From: Annona cherimola
Taxonomy: Eukaryota > Streptophyta > Magnoliopsida > Magnoliales > Annonaceae
Reading direction: 5' to 3'
DNA: 64,000 bases
Assembly: GCA_030490835.1 (NCBI GenBank)
Contig: CM059971.1
Coordinates: 55,724,012 to 55,788,011 of the forward strand
The notes beneath the pieces are model-generated. The model did not search any database. It was not told where the DNA came from and saw only the letters and a program-made list of their open reading frames with translations. This document shows positions 31,523-42,239 of the stretch, piece by piece (position 1 is the stretch's first letter; each line of letters opens with the position of its first letter). Made by a program: the position numbers and the translations under genes.

Positions 31523-32968
31523 CTATATCTTCTTCTCTGCTTTCACGGAGATGGCCTTGAGAAATTCGTCGAAAGCTTTAACAGATGAGCCCTTGCATTC
31601 CTCATCTTCTCTAACAGCCAATTCAATCATTTCCTTCACTTGCAACGCCTTCTTCTTCATCTCCTCCCCTTTCTTCGTTCCACCCATCACCAGCTCTATC
31701 ACTTTCTCCACATCATTCCTCCCTATAGCCGCGCTATTCCCTCTCGCCATCTCCGCACAAACGCCCAGCTCCTCCTCCATCATTTTCGCGTTGTAGAACT
31801 GCTCTCCCGACATGGGCCATCCTATCATCGGCACGCCCCCGCTCAAACTTTCCATGGTCGAATTCCATCCGCAATGGCTGAGAAACGCGCCCGTCGATGG
31901 ATGAGAAAGGATCTCCAGCTGAGGCCCCCAGTGCCTCACCAGAATCCCCTGTTTCCGCTCTGAAATCCTCTCCTCGAAACCCTCCGGCAGCCATTCCGGC
32001 CTGAATTCCCCATCTTTGTCAAAACCGAGCGGCGGCCGGACAACCCAAATGAACGGCCTTCCAGTCGCTTCCAGGCCTATCGCCAGCTCCGTCATCTGGG
32101 GAGCTCCGATGGTGTTGTGGGAGCCGAACGATACGAACAAGGCTGAACCGGGCGGGTGAAGATCCAACCAAGCTATGCAGCTTTCAGCAGAAACACCGGG
32201 CTTCTTTCTCCCTTGCTTGATGTTCTTCAACGGCCCGATTGCCCAAACGGGCTTGCTGCCGGACTTTCTTCGGAAATACTCCAATCCCGTCTCCTCCAGC
32301 TCTTCCAAGGTGTTGAACAAGAACCCGTCAGCACGCCAGCACAGTGGCAGCACACGACGGTGGAATTTGACGATGAAATCGGCCTCGTTGGCTGATTTGA
32401 ATTGGGTAGCGAGCTGGTTTCTTTGAATCACGATTGGTTGGGGGAAATCAGAAAGGCAGAATTCGTCGGAATCTGTTTTGGTGTGAGGGAGATTGAGCCA
32501 GAGGGAGAAGTAGATAGCGGTGCCGTACGCGCCGCTGACAACGAATATGGCCTGGAAGATGCCGAGCTGATTGGCGATCTCGACCGTCCAGGAGTTGAAC
32601 ATGTCGGAAACGATGGCGAGAGGTGTTCGACCGTGTTCTCTGGAGATGTCTAAGATGAGGGATTCGAAAGCGGGTTGGAGAGTCTGGGAGGCATCGAGGA
32701 GGCGGAAAGAGAGGGGATGGGGCAACAGCTCGGCAGACTCTTTGTTTGGGGGAAGGCCATGGTCGGGGCAGTGGAAGGGGAGGGCGGCGAGGCGGATGGT
32801 GGAGTTGGGAGGGAGGGTGGATTGGAGGGCGTGTATATTGGCGGGCGTGCTTACGTAGGTAACTGCGTAGTGGTATCGGGAGTCTAGAAGGGCAGCGAGG
32901 GCCATGAAAGGGATGAAGTGGCCTTGGCCGAGAGAAGGGAAGAGGATGATGTGTTCTTTTTGGGCCAT
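31523..32968 (-). CDS. family-1 UDP-glycosyltransferase (UGT92A-like), intact
   Basis: An intact single-exon gene of 481 residues, normal for plant UGTs. These soluble enzymes move a sugar, usually glucose from UDP-glucose, onto small molecules such as flavonoids, terpenoids or hormones. His17 (GQGHFIPF) and Asp122 (VSDMFNSW) fit the catalytic dyad. SFGS is at about 280-283. The 44-residue PSPG sugar-donor box runs from Trp347 (WGPQ) through HCGWNS to the closing EQ at 389-390, where a final Gln usually goes with glucose. Sequence character (HIILFPSLGQGHFIP, FIWVVRPPLGFD) is closest to the UGT92 group as I recall it; the acceptor is unknown. The frame is open 38 codons further up to 33082, but the ATG at 32968 (CCATGGCC context) gives the family's normal N-terminus, so I chose it. 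Stop TAG at 31523-31525. Confidence 0.93.
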   Translation of the reverse strand: MAQKEHIILFPSLGQGHFIPFMALAALLDSRYHYAVTYVSTPANIHALQSTLPPNSTIRLAALPFHCPDHGLPPNKESAELLPHPLSFRLLDASQTLQPAFESLILDISREHGRTPLAIVSDMFNSWTVEIANQLGIFQAIFVVSGAYGTAIYFSLWLNLPHTKTDSDEFCLSDFPQPIVIQRNQLATQFKSANEADFIVKFHRRVLPLCWRADGFLFNTLEELEETGLEYFRRKSGSKPVWAIGPLKNIKQGRKKPGVSAESCIAWLDLHPPGSALFVSFGSHNTIGAPQMTELAIGLEATGRPFIWVVRPPLGFDKDGEFRPEWLPEGFEERISERKQGILVRHWGPQLEILSHPSTGAFLSHCGWNSTMESLSGGVPMIGWPMSGEQFYNAKMMEEELGVCAEMARGNSAAIGRNDVEKVIELVMGGTKKGEEMKKKALQVKEMIELAVREDEECKGSSVKAFDEFLKAISVKAEKKI

Positions 32969-33226
32969 GGAAGAGGAGGAACGAAGACGATGAAGGATGA
33001 TACAGAGGACGAACAAACAGAGGTTCTTATGAAAGCGGTCGAAGGAGATTTTTGTTAACTGAAGTAAATAGTTAAAAAACAAAGGTATATTAGTTTGACG
33101 TTAGGACATAAAGGTATATTGCTGCCGGCCATCTAGGAATGATTTCGTATGCTAGCTAATTTCGGAAATTGTTAAAGAAGATAAACCCACTCATAAGTTT
33201 CATAAATTTTTTTCAAAAACAACTTA

Positions 33227-33236
33227 TTTTTATATG
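33227..33236 (-). promoter_or_regulatory. possible TATA box of the UGT gene
   Basis: The minus strand reads CCATATAAAAA about 260 bp before the chosen ATG. It would imply a leader of roughly 230 nt. No other promoter element was identified, so this is a candidate only. Confidence 0.3.
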
Positions 33237-33489
33237 GGGCTTTTGTATTGTCTCAAGCCATAAGTAGATGTGCAACTTTAGCATGAAAACTATGAGTACA
33301 CACTAACTCATCCCTAATTTGGGTAGAGTAAGAGGGGAAATATTCCTCATGTATATGACTAGAGTACAAATCATTACTGGCTGGCCAAACCAGATATAAG
33401 TAGAGTAGATATGTTGGATATTCAAAACCGACCCAAAATAGTACTCGTAGGGGTAATTAATAATATATTTAAGTACACGCACACAGAGA

Positions 33490-35245
33490 TACGAGGATGT
33501 TTTATGAAACCCATCTTTTATAAAACTCATCTATTTTTAACATCTAGATAATTAATAGAAAATTTATTTTATCTATTATATTTAACATTATATATATTAT
33601 CATAGAAACTATTTCATTTGTCTATTATAACTTTGTATAGGCTTTATTTATAAACATGTAAAATCAACGTAATAAAATAATTTTATACTCATCATCACCA
33701 TCATCATCATAAGCCATTTCCCACCTAAGTGGGGTCGACCGCATGGATTTTGTTGCGTCATTTTTGGCAATTTAAGACTAAATTTTTTGTAATTTGTACT
33801 ATCTTTAAATCTTGTTTACTTACTTTGATCAATATTTTTTTGGTTCTTCCTCTCATTATTTTACCACTTTCTACTTGTATAGACTCTGTTCTCCTATCTG
33901 GTACTACTTCAGGCTTCCTTTTAATATGACTACCATCTTAATCTATTTTCTCCCATTTTATCACAAATTGATCTCACTTTTAAGTTTTCTCGAATTATTT
34001 CATTCCTATTTTTATCTTTTCTTGTTTTACCATTCATCAACTTTAACATTCTTATTTTCGTTATGCTCGTTTTTTGTATATGTTGTTCTTTAACTACCCA
34101 ACATTCTGCCCCATAAAGCATAGCGAGTCTAATCGCGGTTTTATAAAAATTTTCTTTTAGTTTGATTGGACCTCAACGGTTATATAAAATTTTTGATGCG
34201 CTTCTCCATTTCCATCCTGCTTGAATTTTATGTATTATATTTTTCTCAATTTCCTTGGTCCCAAGCCCCAAAAAAAAGCGAGGGCTGGCATGTCAGACTA
34301 GTAGCTGATGCTATTAAAAAATCACCACCGCATCTTTTATGAATTCTGAAAAATATACTAAAAAATTTAATACTAAATATCAATTTTATGTACTGTTTTC
34401 GACATATAAACCATCTAAAATATCATTACTATGTGAATAAACAATTCTATAACTACATTCTAACACATACGTGAATAGATCTAGACATTTGTCCTAATTT
34501 ACACAAATACACTTATTTTTTTAGCAAATGTGACCTATGCATTTATTGGATTTAGATGAAACTTGGTCTTCTAACTAAACAAATTATATTAAATACAGTA
34601 GATAGATTGGACTTTACATGAATCATCAACATCTCAAAAATAGAGAGGATTCCATAAAATCATTTCAATGAAATCGTGTCTCGTAAAAGCATTTTTGATA
34701 TGTGTGTATATATAAGGCTTTGCTTTGATGTAATTGGGTTTAAAGACGTAATCAAGGTAACCCTCTTAATTTTTAAGAAGTAGATGACAAATGCTAAATT
34801 TAATTCACTCATTATATTTAACATTATTTGTTAAGATAAAAAATCAAGTTTCATCTAAATCAAATATGTGCAAAGTTACGTTTGCTTAAAAACAGATAAA
34901 CTCATGTGTAAATTAAGAAAAATGCTTAGATCCATTTACATATATATTAGAATGTAATAATATTTTATAAAATTATTTATCCACATAGTAGTGATATTTT
35001 AGATGGTTTAGATGTTAAAAATACTATTACAAAATTGCTATTTAGTGTTAAATTATTTTATTATATTGATTTTATACATTTATGAATAGAGCCTATATAC
35101 AGTGATATTATAAAAATGAAAGGTTTTTTATGATAATATAAATGATATTATATATAATATATGAAATAGATTTTCCATTAACTATTAAGATATTAAAAAT
35201 GAAAAGGGTTATATAAAAGAGAAGTTTCATGGAAGTGGAATTCAT
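33490..35245. mobile_element. large foldback element, left arm split by a LINE
   Basis: Two arms of about 450 bp are inverted copies. Left 33500-33689 plus 34364-34620 pairs with right 34790-35240. Shared blocks include atgaaac, ctaaaccatctaaaatatca, gatttagatgaaacttg and ggctttatttataaac, with a spacer of about 170 bp. The LINE at 33690-34363 sits in the left arm and has no partner in the right arm, so it came later. Non-coding. No target duplication was identified. Confidence 0.7.
33690..34363 (-). pseudogene. 5'-truncated RTE-type LINE
   Basis: Minus strand. The frame at 33930-34121 reads MLYGAECWVVKEQH, ITKIRMLKLMNGKTRKDK and KMGENRLRW, the familiar C-terminus of plant RTE-clade LINE proteins (M-YG-ECW--K, RMLRWM-G-TR-D, ENRLRWFGH). 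The 3' part carries the common plant RTE tail (minus-strand CCACTTAGGTGGGAAATGGC) and ends in ATGATGATGATGG repeats, as RTE elements do instead of poly(A). Flanks aattttatact (33679-33689) and aatttaatact (34364-34374) match 10/11. Only the last ~0.67 kb inserted. Confidence 0.82.
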
Positions 35246-35441
35246 AAATGCATATTATATGACATATATTATATAGTATGTGTTGTGTTTTATTTACAAT
35301 ATCTTGTGTTCACACCCATCTTAAGAGTTATGTACAATGAAGTAAGAAACCAGTTTCATTGATTTCTTGAAGCCTTTTATAAATAAGTTTGTGAATTGTG
35401 ATTGTAATATATTAATAGTTTTAAAAAATATTTTAAAATGC

Positions 35442-36165
35442 AACCAAGTGTATTTAACTTATTTTTATTTTTTTAAATTTTTATATAATTGTTAATCTAA
35501 GTTTATTTAACATGTGTATTAAGTTTTACTATTTTTGAATTTTTTAAAAAGGAACTTTTGCAAATATGCCTATAATTTTTTACTAATAATGCATTCGTAT
35601 CCCTAAATTTGTAGATATTACAAATATGCTTACAAAGTTTGTCCTTTTCGTTATAATACTATTAAAATTTTCTGTAAAATGACGATAATATCTTTTAAGC
35701 TAAGTTATACATTTAGAATTTTTGTAAATGTTATAAGCATATTTGCAAAATATCTAAAATAATAATAATAATATATATAAAATAATAAAATAGCAAATAT
35801 GTCTACAATATTTGAAAAATTATAAATGTATCACTTGACTTAAAAAAGTTATAATCATTTTGTATAAAATTCTAATGGCGTCCTAACGAAAGGGACACAA
35901 ATGCAAACTTTATGGACATATTTGCAATATCAGCAAACTTAGGAATACAGATGCAATGTTGGTCAAACTTTATAGGTATATTCACAAAAATTCCTTTTTA
36001 AAATCAATGACATTTTCATAATTTGTAAATTATGAAGAATTCTACTAATTTCAAAAAATTTAAAAATATTCAAAAATAGTAAAACTTGATACACGTGATA
36101 AATACACTCAAATTAATAGTTGTATAAAAAAATTTTTGGAAATAAAAAGTGAATTTTTGCACCCA
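35442..36165. mobile_element. foldback element of the aatacactt type, outer copy
   Basis: Left arm 35442-35549 (gtgtatttaac, ttgttaatctaag, atgtgtattaagttttacta) is repeated inverted at 36045-36165 (tagtaaaacttgatacacgt, aatacactcaaattaatag). The centre is occupied by a second foldback of another family. Related to 22313-22555 and to the core of 19431-20084. Confidence 0.7.
35550..35995. mobile_element. TTGCAAATAT-type foldback nested in another foldback
   Basis: Starts AGGAACTTTTGCAAATATGCC-like and ends as its inverse (ggtatattcacaaaaattcct). Inner arms also pair (tttgtagatattacaaatatg with catatttgcaatatcagcaa). Flanks ttttaaaa (35542-35549) and ttttaaaa (35996-36003) are a perfect 8-bp duplication. 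The arms resemble those of 41174-41563 and a solitary arm near 30340-30450. Confidence 0.8.
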
Positions 36166-36270
36166 TGTATATGATGAGTTGCGTGTATATCTAATTAAAG
36201 TGCTTGTTTTAACGTACGTATAATTGTCGTTCAAGCAATAAATAATGAGTAAAGTGTTGATCATACGAGG

Positions 36271-36292
36271 AGAGAGAGAGAGAGAGAGAGAG
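36271..36292. repeat. (AG)n microsatellite
   Basis: About eleven ag units at the inner side of a degenerate LTR-like block. Confidence 0.95.
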
Positions 36293-36299
36293 TTAAATT

Positions 36300-37622
36300 A
36301 CAGCACAACTAATATTCTACTTGTTAATTATGAATTGTTCATTAAATAGAATTTTTATCAAAAGTAAAGAGAATTAACTAAATTAACTAGTAATAGGGGT
36401 ACAACTAATCGAGAATCTCAATGGATGATTAGATAGATGGGAGATACGCATCTCTTTACTCTAACTATGCTAAACTGGTTCCATTTTAGTTAATTGTGTA
36501 GAGAATTACTAATCTGGGTTCATTTATATTTATATATCTTCTAACACATAAACCTAACTATGTTTTAGTCAATTGTTTTGTTTCCATGCAACAAAGTAAA
36601 ACAAGGTTGATTTGCACATAATCTAAGCATGATCATACAGGGTTAGTAGGTATATTCCTATCTATATTACCATTTAACTACTTTAAGCAGTTGAAAACCT
36701 ATGCTTTACATATGGATCTCATCTAAATTTTACTTTTCCAAGTGTAGATTTATATATTACATCAATCCACAAATTGATCAATCTTGTAGAAGCATTAAAC
36801 ATGATATCTAAAAGTAAGTCTCACACAAACACATATGTATGAAATCTATAAGTTCATTTCAAGCACAAGAACTCAATTAAGCATAGTTTAGAAGTACAAG
36901 ATCATCACAAGATCCTGTTACAAGTTTCGGCCCATGAACATAACTAAGACTGCCATCAAAATCATGTTCATATACATCACAAGAGAAGAAAATGATAAAA
37001 ATAAGTGAATAAAGAAAAAGAATTGGATTCCTCCTCTAAGTGGATCTTGAAATCCCCTCTTTTCTCCTCTTCCCTGCTCCAATCATGCTCCCTCTCTTCC
37101 GTTTGAGAAACCCTAAGAGAGAATTTATACTCTCTTGCAAATGGAGCTAGATACATGTAAAATTTTACATGTGTAGGGGTTGGCGCAGTGGCACCAGATT
37201 GTCCGAGGTGGTTACTAAGTTGTCTATCTTTGCAAGTTTTTGTCTAGTAGTTACTAGAGCCAAGGCATCAAATTTTAGAGCCGGAGCGCCAACTTTCTGC
37301 CTTGAATTTTGAAGTTTGCATTTTTGCTTCTTTCCCTCGTCACTTCAGTATTAATTCATGGCAAGCTACCTTCTTTTCCTACATAAAAGACACAAAATAA
37401 GTAAATGTTATCCTAAATGATCTAATGTAATAATAATAACCTAAGTTGATATGATTTGCATTGAATTCAACTAAAAATGCATGAAATTTATATAGGATGC
37501 AAGAATTACACAAATGAAGAAAACTAATGCAAAACCTATACAAATTTACTTTTTTTCTCAAACTAGTATTTAAAATGAGTACAAAATGAGTCTATATTGT
37601 ATATTTTATTTATGTGATAACA
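36300..37622 (-). mobile_element. probable degenerate solo LTR
   Basis: On the minus strand the block starts TGTTATCACATAAATA and has the layout of long gypsy (Athila/Tat-like) LTRs: an AT-rich head, a GC-richer segment with TTGGCGCTCC and TGGCGCAGTG-type pieces, a TATA-like GAGTATAAATTCTC (near 37121), a purine-rich leader and an AT-rich tail with aaccctgtatgatcatgc. The same layout is seen in 59817-61395. No partner LTR, no coding sequence and no reliable duplication, so the limits are approximate. Confidence 0.45.
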
Positions 37623-38323
37623 AAAATAACAACATATATAAATGATAAGCCTATGATTTTAAAAGGTAAATGAGCGTTGCTTTATATTATTTAAAAGTTA
37701 GAACAAAATAGAAATATTTTTTAAAAATATTATATTTAACAATTAAAGAAATAGATTTAGTACCAAAGCTAGAATTGACCCAATGGGTGTAGGTAAGGTG
37801 TAATAGAATCTAAACTGACAAATGGATAGGATAAGATAAACTTTTTTCAAAATAGGGTACATGTAGAGTAGACCACTACCCAAATCGACCTAAGTTGCAC
37901 CCTAGTCGTGGGACATTACTAGATATTAGCTTGTTCAAAAATAAGACTATGATATTTGTAAAAAATAATTTTTTTATGTAGATAATAAAAGTACCTTAAA
38001 ATAAAATTTTCAAATCTTCCAACCAAAAAATCCTAAATTAAGGTCGCAAACCACTTCTACTAAATACATTCTAAATGTTGGTCTTGATTTCTAAGTAATT
38101 TGCATAGTGGAAATAGGTCTGTCATGTGTCTTTAGGAATCTGAGTACCAAATACTATCATACATGTCTAAATTTTCATTTTAAAATTATGACTAACAATA
38201 CTTAGTAAGTAAACATAAAAAAATACTTAGTAAGCTAACATCATCATATAATTATAAAGTGTCTTAAACTTATGAAGGAGAAACTTATAGAAAAAAGATA
38301 TACATCCTTCTTAACTAATAAGA
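37623..38323. other. AT-rich spacer
   Basis: No gene supported. The piece gacctaagttgcaccctag near 37887-37905 resembles the terminal repeat of the hAT element at 40386-41061 and may be a fragment of that family. Confidence 0.35.
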
Positions 38324-39125
38324 TAGTAAAGACTCAACCTACCGCTACATAAGACTCTTGCAGTAAATTTGACTAGGCATGATAGTAGAGATTCAACTTA
38401 TTGCTAAGTAAGATTCTTGTGGTGAAATTGACTAGGCTCAGTCTTTCAAGACATTATCCTCTATTTTGACCCTTTTAGTTCCTTCCTATATATATACCTT
38501 CATTCAAGATGTTATGGTTATTATTGAAGAAATATGCACGTCATCATCATATAGTATTTGAAAACTTACTCTAAGTTTGAATTAGAAATTTTGTGGCAAT
38601 CATAAAGATAACCACTCAGAATTAAATCTCATATAAAAAAGGGAGAGAGTTCCTGCGAGGATTATAAGTGGGTTAAGCTTAAATGTATGTGACATGTTTT
38701 AAAACTGTGCGGCTAAGTAGTCAGGCCAAAATGACTATATGACACTATCAAACCCATAAGCCCATAGGCCCAAGAATATGTTTTTAGGTTTAGGAATTAC
38801 AAATGGTATTAGAGTGTACTCTTCTAGTAGATATGAGACAAAAGTTTAGAGTTGAGATGAGTGGGCAAAGGCCGAAAGTTGAGCTGAGATACAGTTTGAG
38901 TATGAAATAAGTAGACATTGATGGGCTTGTAATCGCTTAGAACCAAGTCCTATATTAAAAAAGGGTGAGAGTTCATGGGAGTTTATGAGTAAGTCTAAGC
39001 TTAAACATGGTGTGACGTGTTTTAAAATCATGCAGCTAAGTAGCCAAGCCAAAACGAATAATATCACATTATTGGACCCATAAGCCCATAGGCCTAGGAT
39101 TATTTTTCTAAGTCTGAGCGTTACA
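38324..39125. repeat. two sets of direct repeats
   Basis: A unit of about 60 bp is repeated in tandem at 38324-38440 (gatagtaaagactcaacc / gatagtagagattcaact, both ending ttgactaggc). Two 175-bp units, about 325 bp apart, at 38624-38801 and 38949-39125 share aagggagagagtt / aagggtgagagtt, gcggctaagtag / gcagctaagtag and acccataagcccataggcc. They look like transposon-derived repeats, without recognisable class. Confidence 0.6.
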
Positions 39126-40144
39126 ATAATATTCAATCAAGCATAAGCATTCATTAACACTCATTACAAAAAAAAATCATTGAAAATTGAAGTAAATGCA
39201 AGGTTTGGAAAGAAAAATGATAACTTGCTTACTTATTTTTCTTATTATGTTTGGTACGAGGTTCTTCTCTCTGATACTCTTTTTCTTTTCTTCTTCTTCA
39301 TATAAGTAGGAAGCTAATTACACACTTTAAAAATATCATCTCCCAGGGCTTTAATGGGTCCAAGCTAACAACGCTTATAACTTCCCTATTAATTGAAACC
39401 CAATAAAATTTTCTTTCTTAGAAAACTTAAGATACCTATTCTTCCTGGTAATGTGCCTAATCTTGTAGTTAATACAATTTACACTAATCATTCCTTTGTT
39501 CAAGCCAAAACTACTTGATATTAACAAAGTAAATATAATGTAGTAATTCAAAATTTCAATTCAAATGATTTCGATTAGATAACTCAAATGATTTCAATAT
39601 ATTTAGGAATAATCTTATATCTTATATTAATTTCATTTTTATAAGCTTTCTTAACACTTAAAACTAGTAAGACTTTATTAACAAAACCTCTCGAACTTCT
39701 TCTATTTTAAGCAATCCAACTTAACGGTTTCAATATGTTTTGAAACTTCCTATTTGCGACCAGCCTTATTCTTTCATTACTCGTATGTTTTTTTTGTTGA
39801 ATTTTTCCTAAATTAGACGGGGTCATTAAAATAGGTACATCCAGCTTTTATGTGAGTTTTAATCTTTTCATTTCATAATCATTAACCATATTAGAAATCC
39901 ATCTCAACTTCAGCAGAACCAGACTGACAATATTTTAGTTCTAACGGTTCTGTCCAAGATGATCCCCTTTATATCTTCAGCTTCTCTCTCCAATGGCTTG
40001 CTATTCTTCTTATTTAGGATCTTTCTCATAGATCCATGCCAATTTTAATGATTTACCTATTCACTTTCCTGAAATTATATTTTTATATTTTCCATAGTAG
40101 AAAACGCGAGGTAACCTGCTGTTTGCAAGTTACTTTGTTCATCC
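39126..40144. other. AT-rich spacer
   Basis: Nothing recognised apart from scattered short open frames without motifs. Confidence 0.4.
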
Positions 40145-40194
40145 AAGTTGTAACCAATAAAGTTCAATAATAAAAAAAAGTTGTAACCAATAAA
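40145..40194. mobile_element. 16-bp oligo-A insertion flanked by a 17-bp duplication
   Basis: The 17-mer aagttgtaaccaataaa occurs at 40145-40161 and 40178-40194 with gttcaataataaaaaa between. A long direct repeat around a short A-ending insert is what extreme 5' truncation of a LINE cDNA would leave. Confidence 0.6.
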
Positions 40195-40385
40195 TGCAGC
40201 AACATATACAAATTGAACACCTCACTCCTCAAAGGATTCCAGAAAATGATTGCAGATCTTTCCCTCCATGAGCATGCGCAAGCTCCGAGGAAGAATCATG
40301 TATAAATATTAGGAAACATCCCTAAAAAATTGATCCATCTAAACAGAAAGCAATAACCATGTAAACATTATGCTAGGATTTGAAC

Positions 40386-41061
40386 TAGGGGTGCAACTTG
40401 GATTGGTTCGGTTTAGGTAATGGTTTACCATGGCCGTACCCTATTTACAAAAATCCTACCCTAGGTAACCCATTTGTTGGTTCAGTTCCTAGTATACTCT
40501 ACCCTACTCATTGTCCATATGATCGGTTTTGGTTTTGGTTCCAAATTGATTCCTTTAATACTCAAATATAATATATTTTTTAAAAAATATTTCTATACTA
40601 TTTCAAAGAACATAAAATAATACTCATTTATATTGTAAAGACACTGGTACATATGTTATTGTTTACATTATTGTATAAAAAATATAAAGTATAGGCTGTC
40701 ACAACCTAATCATTAAAATTACTAATATATTATAATTACAATTCACAAGCTTATTTATAAAAAAGCTCTCAGAAGTCAATGACATAAAAACCTTATTAAT
40801 TTTTTTACTTCATAATCCACAACTCAACAAGACATAAGATTGATTACAATTGGTGTGCATACAAGACTTTACAGACGATACACAACATATAATTATACTC
40901 ATATATATCATATATATAATTATACTCATGTGGGTAGGTTCTAGATACCTAACATATCTATCCTATCTGTACCCTATTTGAGGAAGTGGATAATATTTTG
41001 TACTCTACTCTAACTAAATTAGGGTCGGGTTGAGGGTTACCCTGCCCAAGTTGCACCCCTA
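40386..41061. mobile_element. hAT-type MITE, complete
   Basis: Terminal inverted repeats TAGGGGTGCAACTTGG and CCAAGTTGCACCCCTA, with a perfect 8-bp duplication atttgaac at 40378-40385 and 41062-41069. Eight bases and a TAGGGGTG end are hallmarks of hAT elements. The 676-bp interior is AT-rich and non-coding, so it depends on an unseen transposase. Confidence 0.92.
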
Positions 41062-41173
41062 ATTTGAACAACAAACTCTCACCCTTGCCCACCTTGTGGT
41101 TTTTTAGATGATCTGTCCTTCAAAGATCACTTTTTTCCACATAAAACACTTTGTATGGTCTCTTATATCCTTA

Positions 41174-41563
41174 GGTAATTTGCAAATATACCTACTTAAT
41201 TTGATCAAAATTGCAAATATACTCATATAGTTTTAGAAATTATAAATTACCTTACATAGATTAAACCATAATTGCAAATAACTCTCACGACGTTATAATA
41301 CTCATAGTGTGGGTGTATTTGCAAAAAATATACAAATTATATGCATGTATTTGCAATTTTAGAAATTAATTGATATATTCAATTATGCAAATAACCCCCA
41401 CATAGTTTAACCATATTGCAAATAACTCTCATGCCATGAAGATATAGTAATGACTTCATAATGACATGAGTTTATTTGTAACTATGGTTAAATTATGTTT
41501 TTTAAAACTATCTAAGTATATTTACAATTTTGATTAAACTAAGTGGATATTTTTGCAAATTAC
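41174..41563. mobile_element. TTGCAAATAT-type foldback
   Basis: Left ggtaatttgcaaatatacc, cttaatttgatcaaaattgc pairs inverted with right gcaattttgattaaactaag-like, ggatatttttgcaaattac. Inner arms with taaccatattgcaaata and its inverse also pair. Same family as 35550-35995. No clear duplication was read. Confidence 0.65.
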
Positions 41564-42239
41564 ACTATAATACAAAGATGTCAAAAATTCTACTAGTGCA
41601 ATCGTAAGGGTAGTCGTCTATATGATGTTGATTTCCTCCCCTCCGATCTTTTCAGTATTTGGATTTATCTTCAGATATTCGCCTTCATTATTTGGAATCA
41701 GCATCTTCCCCCTTTCATTTAGATTTGGAAATTTCCTTTTCTCACGAGACATGTCTCCAGTCCTGTTTGAATACATGAATCATATAAACTACTTTCTTAG
41801 TATGGAATTAACAAGAGAAAATGAAAAATGCTAACGTAAATGAAAAGAATAATATTTTAAAAAACGTATACAACAAAAACGTAAGAAGCTTGACTTTTCC
41901 ACGTAGTGCAATGAATAATTTATCCGGGCCTCTATATTATATATAGCCCTTGCTTCACTATTTGATATAATTCTTTCTATTTTTAATATATTCATACATT
42001 TTTTTTATTAATTTAAAATTTCTAGTTAGCAGACCAAGCTTTATCAAAACCAAATATATGCATGTATATTTATTGAAAAATATATATTTATGCGTACATT
42101 TTGTAAAATATTTAGATTTATTTATATAAATATTAAAATATTGAAATACTTTATAAAATTACATTTTAGATAATTTAAATATTAAAAATATAACTTTAAA
42201 AATAATATTTAATATTTTAAATAATTTTATACAATTGGA
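41564..42239. other. AT-rich spacer
   Basis: A 70-codon plus frame (41622-41834) is Phe/Ser/Leu-rich with no known motif and is probably chance. The rest is A/T runs. Confidence 0.35.

Noticed and set aside
31640..32887. Six or more plus-strand and second-frame open frames (70-107 codons) over the glycosyltransferase gene
   Set aside because: Shadows of the GC-richer UGT coding sequence, with no motifs of their own.
33082..33082. Upstream ATG as the UGT start
   Set aside because: It adds 38 residues absent from the family. The ATG at 32968 has better context and gives the usual N-terminus.
38846..39136. Minus frame of 96 codons with Leu/Ser-rich sequence
   Set aside because: It overlaps the 175-bp direct repeat and carries no recognisable domain.
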